Source: Nemertoderma westbladi (Eukaryota; Xenacoelomorpha; Nemertodermatida; Nemertodermatidae). From it: a DNA stretch of 22,166 nt. This document shows, one piece after another, positions 8,021 through 17,900 of this stretch. The notes under the pieces were generated by a model. That model saw only the letters and a program-made list of their open reading frames with translations, did not search any database and was not told where the DNA came from. How positions within the stretch are numbered: the stretch's first letter is position 1; each line of letters begins with the position of its first letter. Location of the stretch: positions 1 through 22,166 of the forward strand of contig JAUCBJ010008199.1 of the NCBI GenBank assembly GCA_032718475.1. The letters run 5' to 3'. A program made the translations under genes and the position numbers.

Positions 8021-9810
8021 GGGTCACAAACCGACAGACAGACATACTAGATTTATGTCAACGTGAAAACTGACATCAGAAATGAAATCAGCACCCCTTA
8101 AAACTCCCATAGCGAGAATGTTAGTTAGTTTGTATTTTTTTTTAAGTTTTGACAGACTGACTCACTCAAAGACCGACAGACAGAGTACATTTTTGTAAAC
8201 GTGAAAACTGACATCAGAAATGAAATCAGCACCCATTAAAACCCCCATACCGAGAATGTTAGTTAGTTTGTATTATTTTTTAAGTTTTGACAGACTGACC
8301 GACACAAAGACCGTCAGACCGACAGCCAGACTAGATTTATGTAAACGTGAAAACTGACATCAGAAATGAAATCAGCACCCCTTAAAACCCCCATAGCGAG
8401 AATGTTAATTAGTTAGTATTCTTTTTTAAGTTTTGACAGACTGACTGACACAAAGACCGACAGACAGAGTACATTTTTGTAAACGTGAAAACTGACATCA
8501 GAAATGAAATCAGCACCCCCTAAAACCCCATAGCGAGAATGTTAGTTAGTTTGTATTCTTTTTTAAGTTTTGACAGACTGACTGACACAAAGACCGACAG
8601 ACAGAGTACATTTATGTAAACGTGAAAACTGACATCAGAAATGAAATCAGCACCCCTTAAAACCCCCATCGCGAGAACGTTAGATAGTTTGTATTTTTTA
8701 AGTTTTGACAGACTGACTGACACAAAGACCGTCAGACCGACAGGCAGATTATATTTATGTAAACGTGAAAACTGACATCAGAAATGAAATCAGCACCCCC
8801 TAAAACCCCATAGCGAGAATGTTAGTTAGTTTGTATTCTTTTTTAAGTTTTGACAGACTGACTGACACAAAGACCGACAGACAGAGTACATTTATGTAAA
8901 CGTGAAAACTGACATCAGAAATGAAATCAGCACCCCTTAAAACCCCCATCGCGAGAACGTTAGATAGTTTGTATTTTTTAAGTTTTGACAGACTGACTGA
9001 CACAAAGACCGTCAGACCGACAGGCAGATTATATTTATGTAAACGTGAAAACTGACATCAGAAATGAAATCAGCACCCCTTAAAACCCCCATAGCGAGAA
9101 TGTTAGATAGTTTGTATTTTTTAAGTTTTGACAGACTGACTGACACAAAGACCGTCAGACCGACAGGCAGATTATATTTATGTAAACGTGAAAACTGACA
9201 TCAGAAATGAAATCAGCACCCCTTCAAACCCCCATACCGAGAATGTTAGTTAGTTTGTATTCTTTGTTACGTTTTGACAGACTGACTGACACAAAGACCG
9301 TCAGACCGACAGACAGACTATATTTATGTAAACGTGAAAACTGACATCAGAAATGAAATCAGCACCCCTTAAAACCCCCATAGCGAGAATGTTAGTTAGT
9401 TTGTATTCTTTTTTAAGTTTTGACAGACTGATTGACACAAAGACCGTCAGACCGACAGACTGACTATATTTATGTAAACGTGAAAACTGACATCAGAAAT
9501 GAAATCAACACCCCTTCAAACCCCCATACCGAGAATGTTAGTTAGTTTGTATTCTTTGTTAAGTTTTGACAGACTGACTGACAGAAAGACCGACAGACAT
9601 ACAGACTAGATTTTTGTAAACGAGAAAACTGATATCAGAAATGAAATCAGCACCCCTTAAAACCCCCATAGCGAGAATGTTAGTTAGTTTGTATTGTTTT
9701 TTAAGTTTTGACAGACTGATTGACACAAAGACCGACAGACCGACAGACTAGATTTATGTAAAAGTGAAAACTGACACCAGAAATGAAATTAGCACCCCTT
9801 AAACTTAGAT
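8010..9810. repeat. About 140-bp satellite, about 13 copies
   Basis: Thirteen occurrences of the block GAAATCAGCACCCC (near 8091, 8229, 8375, 8513, 8650, 8793, 8930, 9073, 9216, 9362, 9508, 9650, 9792) define a unit of 137-146 bp. Each unit has GTAAACGTGAAAACTGACAT, the CAGCACCCC block, CGAGAATGTTAGTTAGTTTG, a T-rich tract and a GACAGACTGACTGACACAAA-type (GACA)n stretch whose variable length explains the differing periods. A 280-bp dimer (8513-8792 and 8793-9072) is repeated perfectly. Two identical 67-residue minus-strand ORFs (8520-8723, 8800-9003) arise from this duplication and are not taken as genes. Confidence 0.95.
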
Positions 9811-10623
9811 AAACTTTAGACATACTCTATTAATATTTATGTTTCCTCGCATCAGATTACGAATTGACGAATGGACATACAGATGTCCGATTTTACAGTA
9901 AGTCTTTAATGAATACCTTTAATTAGCGATACACAAAACTCACGGAAGGATGTCGTCAGTCGGACAGATGAAATAGAAAAGTCGGGGCAGGATATATAGG
10001 TCTATGTCACACAGATTATCTATGCTCTCTGAGATGTGTAATGCCTTCGGAGATGTGCATGTCAACTAAGATGAGTATCCTTTCCGGGATGAGTACTGTA
10101 TGCTTGCAAGAAAAATATGCCTTTCCTTTCCGAGATGATTATACCTTTCCGATATTCCGAGGTGACGGAGAAAAACCTAAAACACTATCTCATTGGTTCT
10201 CGAATATTGGCTCTAGATGAACACACTTTGGCGAATAAAAAATTGTATGTACTCAACAATTGGTCTAATTAGCAGTGGCTCTTGAGGGACGTAGGTCCTA
10301 CTAAAGCCATTTTCGTCACAGTAGCTATTCACTACTGTAGGCTACATAATTAATAATTATTATGTTAATAATTTACAGTAAATGGGTTATCACCACCAAA
10401 AATAAAACTGTAACTTGTTCTATTGTGTTTAGTTTATTGTTTTGGTTACCACATTCAAGTGTTGTTTACATGCAAGTGTTGCAAATTTTAATGTTTTAAT
10501 AGAAATTGTAGATGTCAAGATATGCAATAGTTAAACTGCTAACTGGCAGTTAAATTCATTAACTGCATCAAACAGCATCATCAAACTACATGTAAACAGA
10601 AAAACCTTCCTTTATTAATAATA
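9811..10623. other. Intergenic stretch, degenerate short repeats only
   Basis: No gene is visible. Around 10025-10180 there are degraded copies of GAGATGTGTAATGCCTTTCC-like phrases (variants TTCCGGGATGAGTA, TTCCGAGATGATTATACC), possibly an old minisatellite of about 30 bp. A motif hairpin lies at 10276-10309. The rest is AT-rich unique sequence. Confidence 0.45.
10276..10309. repeat. Compact inverted motif pair (hairpin)
   Basis: TGGCTCTTGAGGGAC is followed at once by GTAG and GTCCTACTAAAGCCA. The halves can form a short hairpin with a loop of only a few bases. It belongs to the same motif family as 7204-7253 and 13137-13336. Confidence 0.55.
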
Positions 10624-10634
10624 ATATGTATGTA
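10624..10634. repeat. Candidate target-site duplication of the LINE (3' side)
   Basis: ATATGTATGTA here matches 12928-12938 exactly, flanking the retrotransposon. The sequence is simple, so chance is not excluded. Confidence 0.4.
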
Positions 10635-10670
10635 CTACTAGGATCGGCATGCTGCATTGCAGCTCCATTT

Positions 10671-12566
10671 TTAAGAATGCTGTGCCAGCTTGTCAACAAA
10701 ATTGCACCGCCACAACTCCCTATCACCCATGACATTTGCTAGATCATCCGCATCTTTAAGGCCAGTGTCCTTTAAGATGCGTCTCAAGAAAGTCATGGGC
10801 TGTCCACCATGCTTATTCACTCCATGAGGCTGCCAAAGTACAAGATTATGCACTGGCTGGTCCTCACGGCGAAAGCAATGTCCTGCAAAGCGGAGGCGAT
10901 TTCGTTCTAGTGTCAAGCTTGGGGGAACCAATGAGACACCTCCAATGTTATATAGTGTCTGGTTGGAGATGTGTGCATTGTACTTGACACAATGAACCCG
11001 GCGTAGCATTCTTGTGAATGTGCCATCCAGAGATTTGGTGTCCTCAGCAGTTAGAGCCCAGCATGGACTCCCGTAGAGGAGTACTGGAACTACTGCTGCT
11101 CTAAATAATCGGACCTTAAGTTTCCGATTAATTCTCGGTGACTTCCAAATCCTGGAAAGCCTATTCAAGGCTGCCCATGCCTTTCCCTTACGTATTCGAA
11201 GGTCCTCACCTGACTTCCGGATCCATGATCCCAGGTAACAGAAGTCGTCCACATGCTCAAGCATACCATCCTTTGAGCTTATGCTCATCCGATCAGAGAC
11301 TTGCTGAGGACTTTCAAAGTTAACGGTCAGAATTTTGGTCTTTCTGGAGTTAATAAAAAGACCAACACTAGAAGCAACATGTTCTAATGAGCTGAGGAGC
11401 CGTTGGGTTCCCTCTAATGATTCTGAGAGTACTCCTAAGTCATCAGCAAAGTCTAGATCAGTTAGGTACTTTGCAGGATTTCCTCGACTTCTGGAGCCAG
11501 TAGATGGAGTTATCATCACCCCATCATCATTATGATGATCTAAGGACATGCGTAGAACATAGTCAACCACAATAATAAACAAGAATGGTGCAAGTGTGTC
11601 TCCTTGGAGGACGCCCCATAACACTTCAAATGGTTCTGTGTCACCGTCAACAGTAGACACAAATGTTGTCGAACCATCGTATACTGATCTGATTGCTGCA
11701 ATAATTTCATCAGGAATCCCATATAATGAAAGTATGCTGAACATACGTGAGCGAGAGACTGAATCAAAGGCCTTGAAGAAGTCAACAAAGATAACAGCCA
11801 GATGCCTGTCTTTCTTTTTTGATAATTCTTCAATTATCCTTCTCAGTGCCAAAATGGGCTCCATGGTCCCACGACCTTTACGGAACCCATTCTGATTTCC
11901 ACGGAGCAGTCTCTCAATGGGATCCCTGATGCGATTTAATAGAATCCTATTGTATAGCTTTGCAGCAATCGAGATCAATGAGATTCCCCGAAAAGAACCA
12001 TAGAGTGTTAAGTTGCCCTTCTTGGGAACTGGCACCAACTTATTTGTTTTCATTTCTTGTGGGACTCTTGTTGTTCGGTACATGTCTACTATGATGGGAT
12101 AGATGAGCTTTAAACACTCAGGTATTTTAAAGACCTCAGGGGGAACACCATCTACTCCACTGGCACGATTGGTCTTAATGCTCTTTGCAGCAGCCTTCAC
12201 TTCTGCAAAGGAGATATCGCCAATGGGAATATCTGGGAGTACAGACTCAGACACTTTTACTTCTATAAAGTTATCAGGCAATACCCTGTCATTATTGAGG
12301 AGCTTGTCAAAGTGGGCTTTCCAACCATTGAGGCGATCGGCTGGTGATTCAGCCTTAACCTTGGTGGTTGGTTGGCTTTTCCGCCCAGTAAGCAGATTGA
12401 TTGATTTCCATGCCTGGGATGATTGCCTGCTGTCGTCAGCATCATTGATGGCATCAACCTGTTGGTTTATTAGCTCCTGTAGATTAACAGAGTACTGCCT
12501 GTTCAGGGACCTAGATGCAGCCTTAACTGCATTCTTGGCCGCTGTAGTCTGTTTGAGTCGGGACTC
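10671..12566 (-). pseudogene. LINE reverse transcriptase region (frame 1 of 2)
   Basis: An open frame of about 630 codons encodes the RT that copies element RNA at a nicked chromosomal target. Counting from the TTG at 12279-12281: template-binding block with SGVDGVPPE (41-49), FRGISLISIAAKLYNRIL (97-114, the RGISL block), GFRKGRGT (132-139), catalytic Asp in IFVDFFKAFD (164-173), LQGDTLAPFLF (225-235), the polymerase core FADD (278-281), and the primer-grip-like YLGS (349-352). The downstream part has LLYGSPCWALT (401-411) and RLRFAGHCFRRE (462-473), typical of the C-terminal region of such LINE ORF2 proteins. All three catalytic Asp appear kept. The TTG is not a true start: the frame continues upstream through linker residues to a frameshift near 12566, so the protein is a broken ORF2. 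Confidence 0.85.
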
Positions 12567-12925
12567 TTTCTGCGCTTATGAAGGTCATTTCGGCACTTCT
12601 GAATTTTGTTGTCAGTCCAGGGGGCCCTTTTCCTGTTTCGAGGGTATACAGGAACTGTTTCTGCAGCTGCTAACTTAACCGCTTCTGTAAAGGCAGTATA
12701 GCCCTCACAGTGATCTGCCGCCTCAGAGGCAAGAGCCTCATACCTGTTGCTCAGCTGTAGTGTGAAGCTGGATCTCACACTTGGCTGTTGCAACAGAGAG
12801 GACCAGTCATGCCGCGGAAAGGCAGATTTCGTTGTTCTGCTAGCACGCAGACTAAGTCTTACCTTGGCCACAATAAGGCGGTGATCACTGGAGTAGGGTC
12901 GAAGTGTAAATGCATTACAGTCTAT
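12567..12925 (-). pseudogene. Endonuclease end and linker of the same LINE ORF2 (frame 2 of 2)
   Basis: This piece reads in a different frame and joins the RT region through one frameshift near 12566. Its start contains PYSSDHRLIVAK; SDHRLI (12872-12889) is the characteristic final motif of APE-type LINE endonucleases, with the catalytic His. After it comes a basic linker with DHCEGYTAFTEAVKLAA and RKRAPWTDNKIQKCRNDLHK, a layout seen between endonuclease and RT in such elements. The rest of the endonuclease (Mg-binding Asn, Glu and Asp residues) is missing, so nicking activity is lost. Confidence 0.75.
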
Positions 12926-12927
12926 AT

Positions 12928-12938
12928 ATATGTATGTA
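12928..12938. repeat. Candidate target-site duplication of the LINE (5' side)
   Basis: This second copy of ATATGTATGTA lies immediately outside the truncated 5' end of the element. Confidence 0.4.
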
Positions 12939-13136
12939 GTTAAAATGTGTGAAAGAGTTTTGAATAACTTCGACCAAAACTAAGTTTTTAAATTAAAATT
13001 AAATTAAAAAAAATTGAAACGAATATTAATTAAAACAAAATAACACTGAAAACGTTATTAATTAACGAGCAAGAGACAATTTAATAAGAAAATGATAAGC
13101 AATTCAATACAAACCAAACATGGGTTCCATTGTAAG
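12939..13136. other. AT-rich sequence, no gene seen
   Basis: This A/T-rich sequence includes runs such as TTAAATTAAAATTAAATTAA. Nothing coding is seen. Confidence 0.5.
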
Positions 13137-13340
13137 TGGCTTCGCTAGGACATATGTACCCCAAGAGCCATGTATCGCAAAATGCAATCCTTACTGTGTC
13201 CCCCAAAGAGCCACCATGGCTTCCAGAGGACATGTCCCTCAAAAGCCAAAAATGGCCCTTTAAAGCCTATGTTGTATATAATCGTGTCCCTTAAAAGCCA
13301 AACGTAAATATACTGAAATGGCTTTGGATGGACATGTTAT
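13137..13340. repeat. Cluster of the inverted TGTCCCT..AGCCA motif
   Basis: Seven copies lie within 200 bp in both orientations: TGGCTTCGCTAGGACA (13137), TGTACCCCAAGAGCCA (13155), TGTCCCCCAAAGAGCCA (13197), TGGCTTCCAGAGGACA (13217), TGTCCCTCAAAAGCCA (13233), TGTCCCTTAAAAGCCA (13285) and TGGCTTTGGATGGACA (13319). Adjacent opposite copies could fold into stem-loops. The right end runs into ATGTTAT and a (TA)n tract, mirroring 6964-7013. Confidence 0.6.
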
Positions 13341-13475
13341 ATGTATATATATATATATTAATGAATACATTGTTACGTTTGGATTAGTAGCTCTTTAGGT
13401 GCTTTATACCCTGTATGAGTAAATGAGTATGGTCTATGGTGTATCAGGTAGGGGTACGGAAGCCTCTTAGCGACC

Positions 13476-13563
13476 AGGACACAAACATTAATGCGGGACA
13501 CAAACATTAATGAGGGGCACATTAATGAGGGACACAAACATTAATTAGGGACACAAACATTAA
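13476..13563 (-). repeat. Short reversed block of the 19-bp satellite, about 5 copies
   Basis: GGGACACAAACATTAATGA repeats about five times with small length defects. It is the reverse complement of the 19-bp unit that fills 14901-21645. The block runs directly into a 30-G run. Confidence 0.9.

Positions 13564-13593
<30 letters not shown>
13564..13593. repeat. Poly-G run, 30 G
   Basis: Thirty G follow ACATTAA at the end of the reversed satellite block. The true length is uncertain because such runs are error-prone in sequencing. Confidence 0.9.
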
Positions 13594-13594
<1 letters not shown>

Positions 13595-14004
13595 AGTCAG
13601 ATTTGGCAACCTTTTGGTAATGTTTAAAATACACCATAGTATATCATTGGATACTAGGGACATATATATATATTCTGAAAGGTAATTGGACGGGCTTTCC
13701 ATTTCTGTGGTCACACATCTAAAATACTCGCTTCTGATTGGCTAATAGCCAATTAAACGAAATTTTGATTGGTCCGTTCTTAAAATGTATCTCCTCCTAC
13801 AATTTTGAGTATTTTGGTCTGAAAATTGGTGAGTACGTGCACTGACTATCCCTTTACAGAATTCTTAGAGGAATTTTTGAATTTCGTTTTCAAAATGATT
13901 TTATTGCACTTTTTGTGACACGAAGTCATCAAATTTTCATTTTTATAGACTACATAAGCTTTAATTGAATTTTATTTATTAATTTTTTAATAAATTATTA
14001 GTTT
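13594..14004. other. Unique AT-rich sequence between satellite block and LINE
   Basis: No gene is seen. Several CCAAT/ATTGG pentamers occur (13684, 13737-13753, around 13768), including a dyad annotated separately. Confidence 0.45.
13737..13753. promoter_or_regulatory. CCAAT-box dyad (speculative)
   Basis: ATTGGCTA-A-TAGCCAAT is a perfect inverted repeat around two CCAAT boxes, with two more ATTGG nearby. CCAAT boxes bind NF-Y in animals, but no transcript is evident downstream apart from a truncated LINE. Confidence 0.2.
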
Positions 14005-14454
14005 GACAATAACAACTCACTGTATTATGGACTACCAGGTACGGTGTTGAAGAGACTACAATATGTACAAAACTCGGCCGCTAGATTAGTTGCAGGGGTT
14101 AAGAAACGAGACCACATAACGCCAACCTTACGTGCACTTCACTGGTTACCTGTATGTCGCCGAATAGAATACAAAATTGTGTTGATAACGTAATGTCTAC
14201 ACGGTATGGCGCCTGATTATTTGACGAAACGGCTGACCCCATACGCTCCTACTAGAAACTTACGGTCCAGTGAGCTAGAGTTGCTCCAACCCTCGCGCTA
14301 TAGACTTACCCACTATGGCAAGAGGGCATTCTCCGTCGCTGCTCCCACCATATGGAACTCACTGCCTGTGGAACTCCGACAAACCGTTACAATCGGAGCA
14401 TTTAAGAAAAAGTTAAAAACGCATTATTTTAAATTGGAATATAGCAATGATTAA
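14005..14454 (+). pseudogene. C-terminal remnant of an L2/CR1-like LINE reverse transcriptase
   Basis: One frame runs from 14005 to a TAA at 14452-14454. It starts with SLYYGLPGTVLKRLQYVQNS and AARLVAG, has HITPTLRALHWLPVCRRIEY, and ends with the block TPYAPTRNLRSSELELL, then RAFSVAAPTIWNSLPVELR. These are the standard segments after the RT core in L2, CR1 and Rex1 ORF2 proteins. An in-frame TAA at 14191-14193 breaks the protein just before LHGMAPDYL, where relatives have an uninterrupted hydrophobic segment. The catalytic RT core is absent, so it is a dead fragment; the apparent 82-residue ORF from 14206 is only its last part. Confidence 0.85.
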
Positions 14455-14879
14455 TTTTTTATAACTCCGCCAGCGTTCTTTTTCAATCACCCTTCGCATT
14501 CATCAGTTTCAACTCGGCCAGCCCTTATGTTTGTTCTTAACCCAGATCTTGTCCGTTTTTTAATTAACGCATATTTTTTAATTCATTGATTGCTTTAAGT
14601 TGAAGCGCCTAGAATATATAGCCCATAGAATTACAGCATGTCTGTACACGTTTAATCTAGCACTAATTTATCACGGCTTGAATAGCATCGCCAATAACAT
14701 TTTAATTTCAATTGATCGTTTTTAATCATGTTTTTAAGTTACAACCCATGTTTTTAGCTAACTGTTTAACGTAATTTAGTATTTAGTAAATTTGGTCTGT
14801 ATATTGTGGTTGTATTGTGCAGTTCTGTTGTACCAAGCGCGTTGATCTACTGCACTTTTGTACAGGCGCTACATAAATC

Positions 14880-14903
14880 ATTATTATTATTATTATTATT
14901 ATT
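14880..14903 (+). repeat. (ATT)8 tail of the LINE, merging into the 19-bp satellite
   Basis: Eight ATT units end the LINE; the last ATT is shared with the ATTAATG of the first satellite unit. Confidence 0.85.
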
Positions 14904-17900
14904 AATGTGTGTACCTGATTAATGTTTGTGTCCCTCATTAATGTTTGTGTCCCTCATTAATGTTTGTGCCCCTGATTAATGTTTATCTCCCTCTTTAATG
15001 TTTGTGTTCCTCATTAATGTTTGTGTCCCTCATTAATGTTTGTGTCCCCCATTAATGTTTGTGTCACTGATTAATGTGTCCCCCATTAATGTTTGTGTCC
15101 CTGATTAATGTGTGTCCCTCATTAATGTTTGTGTCCCCCATTAATGTTTGTGTTCCACATTAATGTTTGTGTCCCTTATTAATGTTTGTGTCCCCCATTA
15201 ATGTTTGTGTCCTCATTAATGTTTGTGTCCCTCATTAATGTTTGTGTCCCTCATTAATGTTTGTGCCCCTCATTAATGTTGGTGTCCTCATTAATGTTTG
15301 TGTCCCTCATTAATGTTTGTGTCCCTCATTAATGTTTGTGTCCCTCATTAATGTTTGTGTCCCTCATTAATGTTTGTGCCCCTCATTAATGTTGGTGTCC
15401 TCATTAATGTTTGTGTCCCTCATTAATGTTTGTGCCCCTCATTAATGTTGGTGTCCTCATTAATGTTTGTGTCCCTCATTAATTTGTGTCCCCCATTAAT
15501 GTTTGTGTCCCCCATTAATGTTTGTGTTCCACATTAATGTTTGTGTCCCTTATTAATGTTTGTGTCCCCCATTAATGTTTGTGTCCTCATTAATGTTTGT
15601 GTCCCTCATTAATGTTTGTGTCCCTCATTAATGTTTGTGCCCCTCATTAATGTTGGTGTCCTCATTAATGTTTGTGTCCCTCATTAATTTGTGTCCCCCA
15701 TTCATGTTTGTGTCACTGATTAATGTGTGTCCCTCATTAATGTTTATCTCCCTCATTAATGTTTGTGTCCTACATTAATGTTTGTGTCCCTCATTAATGT
15801 TTGTGTACCTCATTAATGTTTGTGTATCTCATTAATGTTTGTGTCCCTCATTAATGTTTGTGTCCTACATTAATGTTTGTGTCCCTCATTAATGTTTGTG
15901 TACCTCATTAATGTTTGTGTATCTCATTAATGTTTGTGTCCCTCATTAATGTTTGTGTCCTACATTAATGTTTGTGTACCTCATTAATGTCTGTGTATCT
16001 CATTAATGTTTGTGTCCCTCATTAATGTTTGTGTCCCTCATTAATGTTTGTGTACCTCATTAATGTTTGTGTCCCCTCATTAATGTTTGTGTCCCTCATT
16101 AATGTTTGTGTCCCTCATTAAAGTTTGTGTCCCTCATTAATGTTTGTGTCCCTCATCAATGTGTGTCCCTCATTAATGTTTGTGTCCCTCATTAATGTTT
16201 GTGTCCCTCATTAATGTTTGTGTCCCTCATTAATGTTTGTGTCCCTCATTAATGTTTGTGTCCCTCATTAATGTGTGTCCCTCATTAATGTTTGTGTACC
16301 TCATTAATGTTTGTGTATCTCATTAATGTTTGTGTCCCTCATTAATGTTTGTGTCCTACATTAATGTTTGTGTACCTCATTAATGTTTGTGTATCTCATT
16401 AATGTTTGTGTCCCTCATTAATGTTTGTGTCCCTCATTAATGTTTGTGTCCCTCATTAATGTTTGTGTACCTCATTAATGTTTGTGTCCCTCATTAATGT
16501 TTGTGTCCCTCATTAATGTTTGTGTCCCTCATTAATGTTTGTGTACCTCATTAATGTTTGTGTCCCTCATTAATGTTTGTGTCCCTTATTAATGTTTGTA
16601 TCCTTCATTAATGTTTGTGTCCCTCATTAATGTTTATCTCCCTCATTAATGTTTGTGTCCTACATTAATGTTTGTGTCCCTCATTAATGTTTATGTACCT
16701 CATTAATGTTTGTGTATCTCATTAATGTTTGTGTCCCTCATTAATGTTTGTGTCCCTCATTAATGTTTGTGTCCCTCATCAATGTTTATGTACCTCATTA
16801 ATGTTTGTGTCCCTCATTAATGTTTGTGCCCCTCATTAATGTTTGTGTCCCTCATTAATGTTTGTATCCTTCATTAATGTTTGTGTCCCTCATTAATGTT
16901 TATCTCCCTCATTAATGTTTGTGTCCTACATTAATGTTTGTGTCCCTCATTAATGTTTGTGTCCCTCATTAATGTTTGTGTCCCTTATTAATGTTTGTGT
17001 CCCTCATTAATGTTTGTGTCCCTCATTAATGTTTGTGTCACTCATTAATGTTTGTGTCCCTCATTAATATTTGTGTCCCTCATTAATGTTTGTGTCCCTA
17101 ATTAATGTTTGTGTACCTCATTAATGTTTGTGTATCTCATTAATGTTTGTGTCCCTCATTAATGTTTGTGTCCCTCATTAATGTTTGTGTCCCTCATCAA
17201 TGTTTGTGTACCCCATTAATGTTTGTGTCCCTCATTAATGTTTGTGTCCCTCATTAATGTTTGTGTCCCTCATTAATGTTTGTGTCCCTCATTAATGTTT
17301 ATGTCCCTCATTAATGTTTGTGTCCCTCATTAATGTTTGTGTCCCTCATTAATGTTTTTGTCCCTCATTAATGTTTGTGTCCCTCATTAATGTTTGTGTC
17401 CCTCATTAATGTTTGTGTCCCTCATTAATGTTTGTGTCCCTCATTAATGTTTTTGTCCCTCATTAATGTTTGTGTCCCTCATTAATGTTTGTGTCCCTCA
17501 TTAATGTTTGTGTCCCTCATTAATGTTTTTGTCCCTCATTAATGTTTGTGTCCCTCATTAATGTTTGTGTCCCCCATTAATGTTTGTATCCCTCATTAAT
17601 GTTTGTGTCCCTCATTAATGTTTGTGTCCCTCATTAATGTTTGTGTCCCTCATTAATGTTTGTGTCCCTCATTAATGTTTGTGTCCCTCATTAATGTTTT
17701 TGTCCCTCATCAATGTTTGTGTACCTCATTAATGTTTGTGTCCCTCATTAATGTTTGTGTCCCTCATTAATGTTTGTGTCCCTCATTAATGTTTGTGTCC
17801 CTCATTAATGTTTGTGTCCCTCATTAATGTTTGTGTCCCTCATTAATGTTTGTGTCACTCATTAATGTTTGTGTCCCTCATTGATATTTGTGTCCCTCAT

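Larger units (their letters stand above)
10635..12927 (-). mobile_element. 5'-truncated APE-type non-LTR retrotransposon (LINE)
   Basis: This minus-strand insertion contains the last residues of an APE-type endonuclease domain, a linker and a full reverse transcriptase with C-terminal region, followed by a short 3' UTR. The 5' end is lost within the endonuclease (around 12925), as is usual for target-primed integration. Identical 11-bp ATATGTATGTA flanks suggest a target-site duplication. Only one frameshift and no in-frame stop are seen, so the insertion should be fairly young. By the pattern of RT and C-terminal blocks it resembles RTE-like or related APE LINEs, but the clade is not certain from inspection. 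Confidence 0.8.
14005..14903 (+). mobile_element. L2/CR1-like LINE, 3' end only
   Basis: The element keeps about 150 codons of the ORF2 C-terminus, a 3' UTR of about 425 bp and a 3' end of the form GGCGCTACATAAATCATT followed by ATT repeats. A GCGCTAyATAAAT end with an (ATT)n tail is a well-known signature of L2/CR1-group LINEs. The 5' truncation is near 14005 and the tail is 14880-14903. No target duplication could be assigned because the 3' side is satellite. Confidence 0.8.

Noticed and set aside
8010-9810. CRISPR-like array
   Set aside because: The 137-146 bp units are repeated as a whole with no unique spacers, in a clearly eukaryotic setting; this is a satellite.
11138-12678. Plus-strand ORFs across the LINE (for example 12103-12678 and 11596-11895)
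   Set aside because: They are shadows of the minus-strand reverse transcriptase frame and have no recognisable domains.
13137-13340. Origin of the 19-bp satellite from the TGTCCCT..AGCCA motif
   Set aside because: The two share only GTGTCCCT (8 bp); the remainder of each unit is different, so common origin is not supported.
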